Shown piece by piece: positions 1-9,900 of a stretch of 58,160 nucleotides of DNA. The notes under the pieces are model-generated. The model did no database searches. It was given only the letters and a program-made list of their open reading frames with translations, and was not told the origin of the DNA. The translations under genes were made by a program, and so were the position numbers. Every line of letters starts with the position of its first letter. Position 1 is the stretch's first letter. This stretch comes from an uncultured Acidobacteriota bacterium (lineage in GTDB: Bacteria > Acidobacteriota > Terriglobia > Terriglobales > Acidobacteriaceae), in assembly GCA_903832295.1 (NCBI GenBank), contig CAILAZ010000065.1, forward strand, positions 1-58,160. The letters run 5' to 3'.

Positions 1-141
1 CGAGCGGAACTTGATGTTCGGATTGTGCTTTGCCAGCACCTTCGTGATCGCCGCCGTCAGCGTCGTCTTGCCATGATCGATGTGGCCGATCGTTCCAACG
101 TTCACGTGCGGCTTACTGCGGTCAAATTTCTCTTTCGCCAT
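1..141 (-). CDS. tuf: Elongation factor Tu, N-terminal part (cut by window edge)
   Basis: EF-Tu is the GTPase that brings aminoacyl-tRNA to the ribosome. Only the first 47 codons are present; the gene runs off the left edge. The reverse-strand reading from the ATG at 141 begins [20 protein letters not shown], and the P-loop GHIDHGKT follows at residues 19-26, which is diagnostic for EF-Tu. It lies 110 bp downstream of fusA on the same strand, the classical last position of the str operon (rpsL-rpsG-fusA-tuf). No terminator or obvious separate promoter is seen in the fusA-tuf gap, so co-transcription is likely. The identification is firm despite truncation. Confidence 0.95.
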   Translation of the reverse strand, partial: MAKEKFDRSKPHVNVGTIGHIDHGKTTLTAAITKVLAKHNPNIKFRS

Positions 142-251
142 TGCTCTCGAGCTCCGTCTTTTTTGTCGATGCTGGCCGCTGCCCGGCCCGCTTTGGCCCA
201 TGACATCAGGCGCTGTGCCCCGCGCAATCTTCCGCGCGGAGCGGTTGAACT

Positions 252-2348
252 CTATCTGGCCTTCGTGCCCTGCGTCTTGGCCACGATTTCTTCCGCCACG
301 GAACGTGGGGCTTCTTCGTAGCGCGAGAAGTGCATGGAGAAGGTCGCACGGCCCTGCGTATTGGAGCGCATGTTGGTCGCGTATCCGAACATCTCAGCAA
401 GCGGAACCATCGACTTGATGACCTGCGAACCGGCGCGGTGCTCGATACCCTCGATGCGTCCACGACGGCTGTTCAGATCTCCAATGATGGTACCCATGTA
501 TTCTTCCGGAACCACTACTTCAACCGACATCACCGGCTCCAGCAGAACCGGACTGGCCTTGCGCGCCGCTTCTTTAAAGGCCATCGACGCCGCAATCTTG
601 AATGCCAATTCGTTGGAATCGACTTCGTGATAGCTGCCGTCGTAAAGTGAAGCCTTCACGTCCACCATGGGATAACCGGCAAGAATGCCGCCCTCCATGG
701 CTTCCTTAATTCCCATCTCGATGGGCTTGATGTATTCCTTGGGAACAGATCCGCCCTTGGTTGCATCCTCGAACTCAAAGCCCTTGCCGGGCTCATTGGG
801 GCCAAGGCGAATCTTGACGTGCCCGTACTGTCCACTACCACCCGTCTGGCGGATGTACTTGCCTTCCGCATCCGAGTTCTTGCGCACCGTCTCGCGGTAA
901 GCCACCTGCGGCTTGCCGACGTTGGCCTGCACGTTGAACTCGCGCATCATGCGGTCCACGATGATCTCCAGGTGGAGTTCGCCCATGCCGCTGATGATCG
1001 TCTGCGAGCTGTCTTCATCGGTGTGAACACGGAACGTCGGATCTTCCTGGGCAAGCTTGTGCAACGCCACGCCCATTTTTTCCTGGTCCGTCTTGGTCTT
1101 CGGCTCCACTGCCACGTGAATCACCGGCTCTGGGAATTCGATGGTCTCCAGCAGAATCGGCTTGTCTTCGTTGCAGATGGTGTCGCCGGTGGTCACGTTC
1201 TTCAAACCCACGCAGGCACAGATATCGCCCGCCCGGACTTCCGTGATTTCCTCACGCTTGTTGGCATGCATGCGGAGCAGGCGGCCAATGCGTTCGTGCT
1301 TCAACCGGTTGGCGTTGTACGCCATGTCGCCGGTCTTGAGCACGCCCGAGTACACACGGATGAACGTCAACTGCCCGACGAAGGGATCGGTCATGATCTT
1401 GAACGCCAGCGCCGAGAACGGTTCGTCATCATTTGCATGACGCACTTCTTCTTTTCCGTTATCAGGGTTCTTGCCCGTGACCGGCGGAACGTCCAGCGGC
1501 GACGGCAGGAACTCAACCACCGCGTCCAGCAGCGGCTGTACGCCTTTGTTCTTGAAAGCTGTGCCAAGGATCACAGGGAAGATCTTGATCGCAATGACTG
1601 ACCGGCGCAGAGACGCTTTGAGCGCTGCCACCGGAATCTCATCGCCTTCAATCCACTTCGCCATGAGCTCGTCGCCATCGTCATTTTCCACGATGGTTTC
1701 CACCATCAACTGACGCATGGCATGAGCGCGCTTCTGCAACTCGGCGGGAATCTCTTCCACCGCGTAGTCGGCGCCCATGGTTTCGTCGTGCCAGTAGATG
1801 GCTTTCATCTCGAACAGATCGATGCAGCCCTTGAACTTTTCAGCTTGCCCAATCGGCATCTGGATCGGCACCGGCTTGGCGGCCAGGCGCTTGCGGATGG
1901 TGTCCACCGCGTGATCAAAATCCGCGCCCATCTTGTCCATCTTGTTGATGAAGCAGATGCGCGGCACCGAGTATTTATCAGCCTGGCGCCACACGGTTTC
2001 CGATTGCGGCTCCACGCCATGCACAGCGTCAAACACGGCAACAGCGCCGTCAAGCACGCGCAAGGAGCGCTCTACTTCGGCGGTGAAATCGACGTGACCC
2101 GGGGTGTCGATGATGTTGATGGTGATGTCTTTCCACGCGCACGTGGTCGCAGCGGACGTGATTGTGATGCCACGCTCCTGCTCCTGCGCCATCCAGTCCA
2201 TCGTGGCCGTACCTTCATGCACTTCGCCAATGCGGTGCAGGCGGCCCGTATAGAAAAGGATGCGCTCGGTCGTTGTCGTCTTCCCGGCATCGATGTGCGC
2301 CATGATGCCGATGTTCCTGCAACGTTCCAGTGGAACTTGTCGAGCCAA
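252..2348 (-). CDS. fusA: Elongation factor G
   Basis: EF-G is the cytoplasmic GTPase that drives translocation of tRNA and mRNA on the ribosome and, with RRF, ribosome recycling. The protein is 698 residues, the normal length. The P-loop AHIDAGKT lies at residues 17-24, followed by the switch II DTPGH motif, the NKMDK guanine-specificity motif, and the C-terminal domains IV and V. It sits between rpsG and tuf on the same strand, with a 146-bp gap to rpsG. The sequence reads as the canonical fusA rather than a fusA2-type paralogue, supported by the operon position. Nothing unusual is visible. Confidence 0.97.
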   Translation of the reverse strand: MARQVPLERCRNIGIMAHIDAGKTTTTERILFYTGRLHRIGEVHEGTATMDWMAQEQERGITITSAATTCAWKDITINIIDTPGHVDFTAEVERSLRVLDGAVAVFDAVHGVEPQSETVWRQADKYSVPRICFINKMDKMGADFDHAVDTIRKRLAAKPVPIQMPIGQAEKFKGCIDLFEMKAIYWHDETMGADYAVEEIPAELQKRAHAMRQLMVETIVENDDGDELMAKWIEGDEIPVAALKASLRRSVIAIKIFPVILGTAFKNKGVQPLLDAVVEFLPSPLDVPPVTGKNPDNGKEEVRHANDDEPFSALAFKIMTDPFVGQLTFIRVYSGVLKTGDMAYNANRLKHERIGRLLRMHANKREEITEVRAGDICACVGLKNVTTGDTICNEDKPILLETIEFPEPVIHVAVEPKTKTDQEKMGVALHKLAQEDPTFRVHTDEDSSQTIISGMGELHLEIIVDRMMREFNVQANVGKPQVAYRETVRKNSDAEGKYIRQTGGSGQYGHVKIRLGPNEPGKGFEFEDATKGGSVPKEYIKPIEMGIKEAMEGGILAGYPMVDVKASLYDGSYHEVDSNELAFKIAASMAFKEAARKASPVLLEPVMSVEVVVPEEYMGTIIGDLNSRRGRIEGIEHRAGSQVIKSMVPLAEMFGYATNMRSNTQGRATFSMHFSRYEEAPRSVAEEIVAKTQGTKAR

Positions 2349-2494
2349 AGCTTCTACCTATCCCTTTTACTCATCGCCCGGGCGCTGGGGGCAGCCCGTG
2401 CTGGTTTCTTGTTGATGGCAGCTTTTACGCTGCTCCCGCCGCAATCTGCTTCGCATCCGCTGAAAGCCCGCGGGGTTCGCCCGCGGGAGTGTCC

Positions 2495-3034
<540 letters not shown>

Positions 3035-3046
3035 TTAGAAAATCGT

Positions 3047-3421
3047 TTACGACTTCGGCCGCTTGGCTCCGTACTTGGAGCGGCTCTGTCTGCGGTTCGC
3101 AACGCCCACCGAGTCCAGCGTTCCACGAATGACGTGGTAGCGGACACCGGGAAGATCCTTTACGCGGCCGCCGCGAATGAGCACGATCGAGTGCTCCTGC
3201 AGGTTGTGGCCGACGCCGGGGATGTAGGTCGTTACCTCGATGCCGTTCGTGAGGCGCACACGCGCAACCTTACGAAGAGCCGAGTTCGGTTTCTTTGGCG
3301 TCTGGGTGTAGACGCGGGTGCAGACTCCACGCTTCTGCGGGCAAGCCTGCAGTGCAGGACTGGCCGTCTTGTAGCGGGGCGCCTTGCGGCCCTTACGCAC
3401 CAACTGATTAAACGTAGGCAC
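3047..3421 (-). CDS. rpsL: 30S ribosomal protein S12
   Basis: S12 sits at the decoding centre of the 30S subunit and contributes to accuracy; it is the classical streptomycin-resistance locus. I place the start at the GTG at 3421, giving 124 residues ([20 protein letters not shown] onward), the usual length, with an AAAGGAG ribosome-binding site about ten bases upstream. The open frame continues upstream to 3472, but those residues do not belong to S12. The universal segment KKPNSALRK is present with the lysine that determines streptomycin sensitivity. The loop reads [11 protein letters not shown], with Val where many bacteria have Glu. It is the first gene of the str operon. Confidence 0.95.
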   Translation of the reverse strand: MPTFNQLVRKGRKAPRYKTASPALQACPQKRGVCTRVYTQTPKKPNSALRKVARVRLTNGIEVTTYIPGVGHNLQEHSIVLIRGGRVKDLPGVRYHVIRGTLDSVGVANRRQSRSKYGAKRPKS

Positions 3422-4491
3422 TCTTGCAGCTCCTTTGATTCGGACGCACTCTGGCGCCACTGACGGCCACACCTGCGTGTTACGCGGGCGCCGCCGCTCA
3501 GAACCCTTTTGCTTCTTCTCAGGGCTGGCCGGGCGAACCCGCTCGCGCGGCGCTCAACCATACTCTCCGCAAATCACAAACGCGGGGAACTTTACGTTTC
3601 CTGGATAGAGGCAGCGACGGTGGTGCTTGATTCCCCGGCTAATCGCGGAAGCCTTGCGGCTTCAGCCTTGCACCAGGAGCATTCCGTATCGCAACCTGAA
3701 TCTGCATACCCTGTGGCAAAGCGCCGCAGGCAGCGCAGATTCGTTTCAGCGAGGGAGCCCAAACAGCAAGCGCCGTGAAGCGCCATCGGGCATTGGTACA
3801 TAACTGCTCGACCAGTAAAGCACAGACAAGCCAGACAGACTCGCAGAACCTCTAAACTATACCAACAGTCCGAGCGGGTGGTCAATCGACTTTTCTGCGA
3901 GTATTTGGAGTTTTTGGGGACAGGGCGCGGGGAATGCGCTCTGAGAGCGGGGTGGAGAGGGGTGCGGGACGTGATTCGCCGATTTTGGGTGCAGGGGAAC
4001 GATTGGCATAGTGGTGAATCGTTAAAAAGGCTGTGTTGACCTTTGAGTCTATGGTTCCGGTGGGTCCGCAACGATTGACGGAGATGTACACAGCGGAGCG
4101 AATTTTGTATTACTCGTCGTGTAATGGTGGGTGCCCGGAACGGGATTTTGGCGGAAGAATATTTTTGCGAGGGTGAGGGGATTTGGAGCAAGGGGCGGGG
4201 AATGTGGGGGAGTGGTTATTCATTTTCTGGGCACTCCGAGGGAGGCGGTTTTGTGTGAACTGGGTAACGAGCATCGCAAACAGCAACTTGGCTTACAATA
4301 AGCACTGATATAAAAGCAACTGCTGTAGACGGCTGAGCCGAAGAAGATAGCCAATTTCCCTGAGAGATTAGCCACCTCCTCCCGCCATCAGAACGTTTTT
4401 TGTAAGAAGCAGAGTTCCAGACTCTACGGTCACAGACGTTCCATAGCGTTCCCGATTGGTATTTCTAAATTATTTGTTCCTAAGGAGATCT
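3422..4491. other. 1-kb intergenic region between rpsL and the repeat-protein gene
   Basis: Divergent upstream regions of the str operon (minus) and the secreted repeat protein (plus). The part from 3422 to about 3849 is the predicted untranslated str leader; it contains a 69-codon minus-strand frame starting at 3798 that is cysteine-rich and looks non-coding. From about 3900 to 4491 I see no convincing gene; base composition is lower in GC than in neighbouring genes. The last 20 bases hold the AAGGAGAT ribosome-binding site for the gene at 4492. No convincing promoter hexamer pair for that gene was found. Confidence 0.5.
3856..3885 (-). promoter_or_regulatory. Sigma70-type promoter of the str operon
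   Basis: On the minus strand a TTGACC -35 box (3880-3885) and a TATAGT -10 box (3856-3861) are separated by 18 bp, a near-consensus housekeeping promoter. Transcription would start near 3849, leaving a leader of about 430 nt before the rpsL GTG at 3421. No better-matched hexamer pair was seen closer to rpsL, and no other gene lies between. Assignment to the str operon is inferred from strand and position. Confidence 0.6.
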
Positions 4492-6408
4492 ATGTTCAAT
4501 TCCCATGCTTACAAAGCGGCACTTGCGGCGGGGCTGATTTTAATTGGATCCATTGGCATGTTTGCGGAAGATAAGAAGAAGGAGAAGGAGAGCGCGCCGG
4601 CGAAGCCGGCCGTCACGAAGCCCCAGCCAGCAGCAAAGGCAGCACCGGCAACGGATGCACATCACAGTGCGCCGCCCTCCGGCGCAACGCATAATTTCCC
4701 CAGCGCGCCGCCCTCCGGCGCAACGCATAATGTCCCCAGCGCGCCGCCCTCCGGCGCAACGCATAATGTCCCCAGCGCGCCGCCCTCTGGCGCAACGCAT
4801 AATTTCCCCAGCGCGCCGCCCTCTGGCGCAACGCATAATGTCCCCAGTGCGCCGCCCTCTGGCGCAACACATAATGTCCCCAGCGCGCCTACCTTCGGCA
4901 CAACGCATATTATCCCTGGCATGAAGGACAGTGCGCCTACCTCCGGCGCAACGCAAAGTATCCCAGGCATGAAAGACAGTGCGCCTACCTCGGGCGCAAC
5001 GCATGGTACCCCGGGCATGAAAGACGGTGCGCCCACCTCTGGCGCGACGCATGGTATCCCCGACATAAAAGTCCCTTCACCCGGCACGCACTCTGCTGCT
5101 TCCCCTACGACGCCGAACGTCGCGCCGACTCATCCGGGGATGAACATCGGGACCCACGGAGCAACAGCGCCGGCAACACCATTCGGCGAAAAACATGGCG
5201 GCAAGCCCTCAATGCCGCATTCAATGATGAACACAGGCATCCACGGCACGACAGCGCCGGTCGGGGCACACGTTCAGACATTCAAGAATGGCAACGCGTT
5301 TCAGCGTCGCCCGGATGGACATATCAGCGACGTGCATGACGCACGGCACGGCATGGACATTCACCATGGGCTGAACGGGGGGAGGCGTGTGCTGGTGGTC
5401 AGGGCAGATCATTCCCGCGTTTTTGCCGAGCACGGCCGGCGTGCATTCATCGAACGTCCGTACTCATTCCGCGGGCATGATTTTGCCCGCCGCAACTACT
5501 ATTACCACGGCAAGACGTATGCGTCGTATTACCGTGGATTCCGGTTCCGCGGCCTCGATTTCCATGTCTATGCCCCGGCCCGGTACTATCCCGTTTCGTA
5601 TTACGGATGGGCCTATCATCCCTGGGCCCGGCCTGTGATTTATGCGTGGGGACCTCCTGCCCCGTGGGCGTCGTACTATGGCTTCTACTTTGCCCCTTAT
5701 CGCTCTTATCCAACGGCATCGGCCTGGTTGACCGACTACATGATCCGGGAGGACTTGGCCGCAGCGTATGAAGCCGGGAGAGATTCAGCAACCCTGGCTC
5801 CGGAAGAACAGGCGGGTCGCGCGCCCGTGATGACACCTGAAGTGAAGCAGATGATCGCCGAAGAAGTACGCTCCCAGATTGCCCTGGAGAACGCGGAAGC
5901 GCAGCAGAATGCCGCGAACCAGGAGATCGACCCTGCTTCCAGCAGCATTGCCCGCACGCTGGCCGATGGACGCCCGCACGTGTTCCTGGTTGGCAGTCCG
6001 CTGGACGTGGTTGACGAGAGCGGAGGGGAATGCGCCCTGAGCGAAGGCGACGCACTGCAGATGGCTTTTCCACCAGAGCCTACGGCGACCACGGCGGACA
6101 TGGTTGTACTGGCCAGCAAGGGACGGACAGAGTGCTCGAAGTCCGCGACGGTGTCGGTCGCCCTGGCTGATATCCAGGAGATGCAAAACCACATGCGCGA
6201 GGCCATCGACCGCGGCATGGGGGAACTCCGGGACAAACAAGGAAAGGGAGGACTGCCCGCGGCTCCGGTATCGGCGAGGTCCGAGCCGGTATCGAGCGGT
6301 TTTGCGGAAGTGGCCCCGCCGCCTGATCCGAATGACCTGGCGGCAATCGATCAGCAGATGAGAAGCGCCGATCAGACTGAGCAGGACGTTACCGCACAGG
6401 GAAAATAG
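4492..6408 (+). CDS. Secreted protein with SAPPSGATHN tandem repeats
   Basis: The product is 638 residues and of unknown function. The start at 4492 is chosen because AAGGAGAT lies just upstream; the frame is open further back to 4456. A signal peptide is visible (hydrophobic AALAAGLILIGSIGMFA) followed by a lysine/glutamate/alanine-proline stretch. Residues 59-130 are six 12-residue repeats of the type SAPPSGATHNxP, followed by four 16-residue variants ending GMKD or similar (residues 131-194). A His/Gly-rich part follows, then a strikingly tyrosine- and tryptophan-rich block (about residues 330-425), then a more ordinary alpha/beta-looking C-terminal region containing one Cys pair. The layout suggests an exported, cell-wall-spanning or surface protein, but this is inference. 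It is a single-gene unit closed by a strong terminator at 6437. Confidence 0.8.
   Translation: MFNSHAYKAALAAGLILIGSIGMFAEDKKKEKESAPAKPAVTKPQPAAKAAPATDAHHSAPPSGATHNFPSAPPSGATHNVPSAPPSGATHNVPSAPPSGATHNFPSAPPSGATHNVPSAPPSGATHNVPSAPTFGTTHIIPGMKDSAPTSGATQSIPGMKDSAPTSGATHGTPGMKDGAPTSGATHGIPDIKVPSPGTHSAASPTTPNVAPTHPGMNIGTHGATAPATPFGEKHGGKPSMPHSMMNTGIHGTTAPVGAHVQTFKNGNAFQRRPDGHISDVHDARHGMDIHHGLNGGRRVLVVRADHSRVFAEHGRRAFIERPYSFRGHDFARRNYYYHGKTYASYYRGFRFRGLDFHVYAPARYYPVSYYGWAYHPWARPVIYAWGPPAPWASYYGFYFAPYRSYPTASAWLTDYMIREDLAAAYEAGRDSATLAPEEQAGRAPVMTPEVKQMIAEEVRSQIALENAEAQQNAANQEIDPASSSIARTLADGRPHVFLVGSPLDVVDESGGECALSEGDALQMAFPPEPTATTADMVVLASKGRTECSKSATVSVALADIQEMQNHMREAIDRGMGELRDKQGKGGLPAAPVSARSEPVSSGFAEVAPPPDPNDLAAIDQQMRSADQTEQDVTAQGK
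4666..4881 (+). repeat. Six 36-bp in-frame tandem repeats
   Basis: Six head-to-tail 36-bp units encode SAPPSGATHN(F/V)P, starting at 4666, 4702, 4738, 4774, 4810 and 4846. The copies differ by only a few bases, mostly at the F/V codon and a synonymous ccctcc/ccctct change, so they look recently amplified and may vary in number between strains. They are inside a coding frame and have no spacers, so they are not a CRISPR array. Confidence 0.95.
4882..5073 (+). repeat. Four diverged 48-bp tandem repeats
   Basis: Directly after the 36-bp array, four 48-bp units (4882, 4930, 4978, 5026) encode a longer version of the same motif, (S/G)APTxGxTxxxPxxKx, three of them carrying PGMKD. They share the SAP-x-SGATH core with the 36-bp units but are more diverged, implying an older expansion from the same ancestor. 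Confidence 0.9.
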
Positions 6409-6436
6409 CAGAAGAATAAAGAAGGAGCATCAGAGA

Positions 6437-6465
6437 GGGAGAGCCCGCGGGCTCTCCCTTTTTTT
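6437..6465 (+). terminator. Rho-independent terminator
   Basis: The stem GGGAGAGC/GCTCTCCC (6437-6444 and 6451-6458) with loop ccgcgg is followed directly by seven T residues. It lies 28 bp after the stop of the repeat-protein gene on the plus strand and is the strongest terminator in the window. Confidence 0.9.
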
Positions 6466-6475
6466 GGGTGCTGCA

Positions 6476-7312
6476 TCAATTCTCCGGGGGAGTTTCACTG
6501 GTTAAGGCAGCCCAGGTTTCACGCTGGAAGAAACAACCGTCCACGCTTTCTTCCATGGAGAGGAAGACGGGCCAGGGAGCGGTAAAGGACATTACGTGCT
6601 CTCCGAGCAGGGGACGAACGGTTTTGCGGGCGGAGAGATCAGCGAGGCCGACCAGGGCGCGGGGGTGCTCGCGCAACGACTCGCGGTAGCTGAGGATTCC
6701 GATCACCTGGCAGCCTGCGGCGTAGGGGAATCCGACATTTTCGGTTTCGGGATGGAGATGGTTGGCGAGGACGACGAGGGCTGAGAGCGCATCGGGTTCA
6801 ACGAAGAAGGTCACGCTCTGAATCCGGTCGCGCTGCGAGTCGGCTTCGCTGAGCGGCTTAACGGAGACATACTTTGCGGGGACATCCTGAATGGGCAGGG
6901 CTCCGAGGAAACGCTCGACCGCAGGGGGATCCTTGAGATAGCGCTCGCCGTGAAGGAAGTCGCTGGCCATGCGGGCGCCGCCGGGAGACTTTGCCATGGC
7001 CTCGCCGATGGCGCGGCCTTGCTCGGTCTTTTCGTTACCGTCGGAGAGGAACGAGCAGAAACCTTCGGTGCCTCCTGGGAATGTCTGGTAGGCATCGCCG
7101 AATCCCAGGCCAACGCCTCCGCCCCAGCAGCCATAGGTGTGACGATCAAAGACCGCAGTCTTTCCCTTGGCGGCGGCACCGGCGATGAGGGCCATGACAC
7201 AGCCCCATCGCTCAGGCTTGAATTGCAGCGCGTCCGTTGGCGCTTCGTCGCTCCAGATGATTGCGACAGGATTGGTTTTGAGGCCGATGGCGCCGGCAAT
7301 TTTGCTGTTCAC
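6476..7312 (-). CDS. DUF169 family protein
   Basis: The 278-residue product resembles the DUF169 family (COG2043), whose biochemical role is not settled. Typical features seen are the N-terminal GLKTNPVAI segment, an early RWGCVMALIAGA stretch and the TYGCWGGGVGLG glycine/cysteine motif near residue 60, then a weaker C-terminal half. There is no signal peptide or membrane segment, so it is probably cytoplasmic. The GTG start at 7312 is supported by a G-rich AGAGGGGGG ribosome-binding site. It faces the repeat-protein gene convergently and is transcribed away from the SAM-hydrolase gene at 7432, so it appears to be a single-gene unit. Confidence 0.75.
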   Translation of the reverse strand: MNSKIAGAIGLKTNPVAIIWSDEAPTDALQFKPERWGCVMALIAGAAAKGKTAVFDRHTYGCWGGGVGLGFGDAYQTFPGGTEGFCSFLSDGNEKTEQGRAIGEAMAKSPGGARMASDFLHGERYLKDPPAVERFLGALPIQDVPAKYVSVKPLSEADSQRDRIQSVTFFVEPDALSALVVLANHLHPETENVGFPYAAGCQVIGILSYRESLREHPRALVGLADLSARKTVRPLLGEHVMSFTAPWPVFLSMEESVDGCFFQRETWAALTSETPPEN

Positions 7313-7431
7313 GGTAGTCCCCCCTCTGGTGGCAGCAATGGTACTGCGGTCTGAATGGCTTCGCCAGAGTAAACGCGGAGGGAGATCAACACCAGTTTGC
7401 TATGCTGGCGGGGTGTGAATTGGAGGCGGAG

Positions 7432-8238
7432 ATGGCGGGTGGGCGGATTGTGACGCTGACGACGGATTTTGGCGGGGCAGACCATTTTGCGGGAGTAATG
7501 CGGGGCGTGATCCTGGGAGTGAATCCGGGGGCGGTGGTGGTGGACATCTGCAACGCGGTGAACTCGTTTGACGTGCTGGATGGGGCGCTGACAATTGCGG
7601 AGGCTTACAACTACTTTCCGGTGGACACGGTGCACATGGTGGTTGTGGATCCGGGAGTGGGATCGGCACGAAGGCCGCTGCTGGTGCGGACAGGGAGACA
7701 TTTCTTTGTGGCTCCGGACAATGGGGTGCTGTCGCTGGTGATGGATCGCGAGGAGCGGATATCGGTGAGGCACATCACGGCCGAGCATTTCTTCCTGCAA
7801 CCGGTGAGTGGGACGTTCCACGGGAGGGATGTGTTTGCGCCGTGCGCGGGGTGGCTGAGCAAGGGGGTGGAGGCGGAGAAGTTTGGCGAGGAAATTGAGG
7901 ACTACGTGCGCTTTGCGCTGCCACAGCCGAAGAGCGTGGCGGCAGGGGTGATGAAGGGCGCGGTGCTGAAGGTGGACAAGTTCGGCAATTTGATTACGAA
8001 CTTCAGCATGGCGAATGCGGCGGCGCTGTTTGCGGCGGGAGCAAGGGTGAGGATCACGGTGGGACAGGCGACGGCGACCGCGATTCGGGGGAACTATTCA
8101 GAGGGAGCTGCGGGCGAGGTGTTTGCGGTGATGAATTCGATGGGGCTGCTGGAAATTACCTGCAACCGGGGAGCGGCGGCACAGGCGGCGAAGGCGGGAC
8201 GGGGGGCGGAAGTGCTGGTGGAAGTGGCGGGTGCGTAG
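7432..8238 (+). CDS. SAM hydroxide adenosyltransferase / SAM hydrolase (DUF62)
   Basis: The 268-residue protein belongs to the DUF62/COG1912 family (chlorinase/fluorinase fold). In most bacteria these enzymes split S-adenosylmethionine with water or hydroxide to adenosine and methionine. Diagnostic features are the N-terminal VTLTTDFGGADHFAGVMRG, DICNAV, the VVDPGVGSARRPL block, APDNGVLS, the FHGRDVFAP segment, and the C-terminal DKFGNLITNF. I prefer the ATG at 7432, preceded by GGAGGCGGAG, over the in-frame ATG at 7402; the shorter form begins just before the conserved core. It ends 55 bp before the galactosidase gene on the same strand; no functional link is evident. Confidence 0.85.
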   Translation: MAGGRIVTLTTDFGGADHFAGVMRGVILGVNPGAVVVDICNAVNSFDVLDGALTIAEAYNYFPVDTVHMVVVDPGVGSARRPLLVRTGRHFFVAPDNGVLSLVMDREERISVRHITAEHFFLQPVSGTFHGRDVFAPCAGWLSKGVEAEKFGEEIEDYVRFALPQPKSVAAGVMKGAVLKVDKFGNLITNFSMANAAALFAAGARVRITVGQATATAIRGNYSEGAAGEVFAVMNSMGLLEITCNRGAAAQAAKAGRGAEVLVEVAGA

Positions 8239-8293
8239 TATGGTTTGTGGCGAAATCAAGCAGTGACAAATTGATGCGTGCGAGGGGAGACGT

Positions 8294-9469
8294 ATGAACG
8301 CTGTGCGTGCCGCGCTGTTGGGAATGATTGCGATGGGGTGCTGTGTTTCCGCGTGGGGACAGCAGGAGAAGATGCTGGCGAAGACTCCGCCGATGGGGTG
8401 GAACTCATGGAACAAGTATGCGTGCAATGTGACGGAAGAGGTGATTCGTCAGGAGGCCGATGCGCTGGTGGCAAGCGGGATGCGCGACGCGGGATATGAG
8501 TATGTGCTGATTGACGATTGCTGGCAGGCTTCCCGCGATAAGGATGGATTTATTGTGGCGGACCCGAAGACGTTTCCGTCGGGGATCAAGGCGCTGGCGG
8601 ATTATGTGCACAGCAAGGGGATGAAGTTTGGAGTGTATTCGGATGCGGGTTCGAAGACCTGCGCGGGGAGGCCGGGGAGCTTGGGTCACGAGTACCAGGA
8701 CGCGCAGAAATATGCGGAGTGGGGCGCGGACTATTTGAAATACGACTGGTGCAACACGACGACGCAGGACGCGAAGGCGAGCTATACGCTGATGCGGGAT
8801 GCACTGCGGGCGACGGGAAGGCCGATTGTGTTCAGCCTGTGCGACTGGGGAACGGCGAAGCCGTGGCTGTGGGCAGGAGAGGTGGGTCAGCTGTGGCGCA
8901 CGAACGGCGATCTGCTGGACAAGTGGGAAGGCACGGTGGAGTGGGGCGGGATGGGACTGGTGAACAATCTGGACAAACAGGTGGGGCTGGAGAGCTACGG
9001 CGGGCCGGGACACTGGAACGATCCCGATATGCTGCAGGTGGGCGTGGGCGGGATGACGACGACGGAGTACCGCTCGCAGTTCAGTTTGTGGGCGATATTG
9101 GCGGCTCCGCTGATTGCGGGGAATGATGTGGCAAAGATGAGCCCGGAGATTGCGGCGATTCTGCTGAACCGCGAGGTGATTGCGGTGGACCAGGATGCGC
9201 TGGGTCGGCAGGGGCGGCGGATAAGGAAGGTTGGCGAGCTGGAGGTTTGGAGCCGCGAGCTGGGCGATGGAAGCCGGGCAGTGGTGCTGTTTAACCGCAG
9301 CGCAGGCGCGCAGAAGATCGCGGTGAAGTGGACGGAGATTGGGTATCCGGCGAAGTTGGTGGCGGCGGTGCGGGACTTGTGGGAGAAGAAAGAGCTGGGA
9401 AAATTCAGCGGAGAGTTTGAGGCGGAAGTGGGGTCGCATGGGGTGGTGATGGTGACGGTGCGGCCGTAG
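8294..9469 (+). CDS. Secreted alpha-galactosidase, GH27
   Basis: The 391-residue enzyme is predicted to remove alpha-galactosyl residues from plant or microbial polysaccharides outside the cytoplasm. The signal peptide (residues 1-22, ending AWG) is followed directly by the GH27 start TPPMGWNSWN. Family motifs are LIDDCWQ near residue 73, the nucleophile region YLKYDWCN (Asp 151) and GHWNDPDML near 240 carrying the acid/base Asp. The C-terminal 90 residues form the usual small beta-sandwich. The ATG at 8294 is supported by GAGGGGAG upstream. It has no adjacent transporter or regulator. A related GH27 specificity such as alpha-N-acetylgalactosaminidase or beta-L-arabinopyranosidase cannot be excluded. 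Confidence 0.9.
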   Translation: MNAVRAALLGMIAMGCCVSAWGQQEKMLAKTPPMGWNSWNKYACNVTEEVIRQEADALVASGMRDAGYEYVLIDDCWQASRDKDGFIVADPKTFPSGIKALADYVHSKGMKFGVYSDAGSKTCAGRPGSLGHEYQDAQKYAEWGADYLKYDWCNTTTQDAKASYTLMRDALRATGRPIVFSLCDWGTAKPWLWAGEVGQLWRTNGDLLDKWEGTVEWGGMGLVNNLDKQVGLESYGGPGHWNDPDMLQVGVGGMTTTEYRSQFSLWAILAAPLIAGNDVAKMSPEIAAILLNREVIAVDQDALGRQGRRIRKVGELEVWSRELGDGSRAVVLFNRSAGAQKIAVKWTEIGYPAKLVAAVRDLWEKKELGKFSGEFEAEVGSHGVVMVTVRP

Positions 9470-9643
9470 GGGAGTGGTGAAATTGCAGAACTGAGGAATT
9501 GGCGGGGGTGCGGCAGGCCAATTTTTGCGGCGGAAGGGACGGTGCAGATGCAGCCGCCGGATTCGCGGGTGCAGGCGCAACGCTTCGACCTTCCTGCGTC
9601 CACTTTGCAGGCCCGGATTTATGTATAGGGGCCTTCAGGTGTG

Positions 9644-9790
9644 ATGTTGACGCCAGCGAACAACTGCTACGCCATGCGAACCTACCGCGTGGAGCGCATC
9701 GACGGGACGGATTCGACGCCGGCCAAAGGGTAGAGTACGTGCATTGCTGCGAATAAGGTTCTGATGAAGAAGGCGACGGCGGAGAAGTAG
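9644..9790 (+). pseudogene. Probable decayed fragment of a small secreted-protein gene
   Basis: Reading from 9644 gives MLTPANNCYAMRTYRVERID and then a TAG at 9731-9733; the same frame resumes as STCIAANKVLMKK up to a second TAG at 9788-9790. From memory, the pattern CYxMRTYxVxR...D...(G)YSTC resembles the C-terminus of small secreted hypothetical proteins common in Acidobacteria, in which the interrupted codon would be Tyr (TAC rather than TAG). Upstream, the frame closes at a TAG about four codons before 9644, and no signal peptide is visible. I therefore read this as a remnant with a nonsense change and a lost 5' end. The family recollection is unverified. Confidence 0.4.
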
Positions 9791-9900
9791 TGGGTGCAGA
9801 GGCACCCGGGGAATAACAATCGCAAGCAGCTCACTGGTTGGTGGCCGGAAAGCATGGGGCTCCATGTGGAGATATGAGCTGCGCTGGGGTCCTTCGGCTG

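Noticed and set aside
3592..4191. 199-codon minus-strand open frame upstream of rpsL
   Set aside because: Composition is random-looking (many Cys, Ser, Arg), no family motif and no ribosome-binding site; it overlaps the predicted str promoter and leader.
4666..5073. Possible CRISPR array
   Set aside because: The repeats are contiguous with no spacers and encode an in-frame protein repeat.
4540..5087. Minus-strand and other-frame repetitive open frames across the tandem repeats
   Set aside because: They arise because 36- and 48-bp units keep every frame open; only the plus frame has a start site, signal peptide and continuation.
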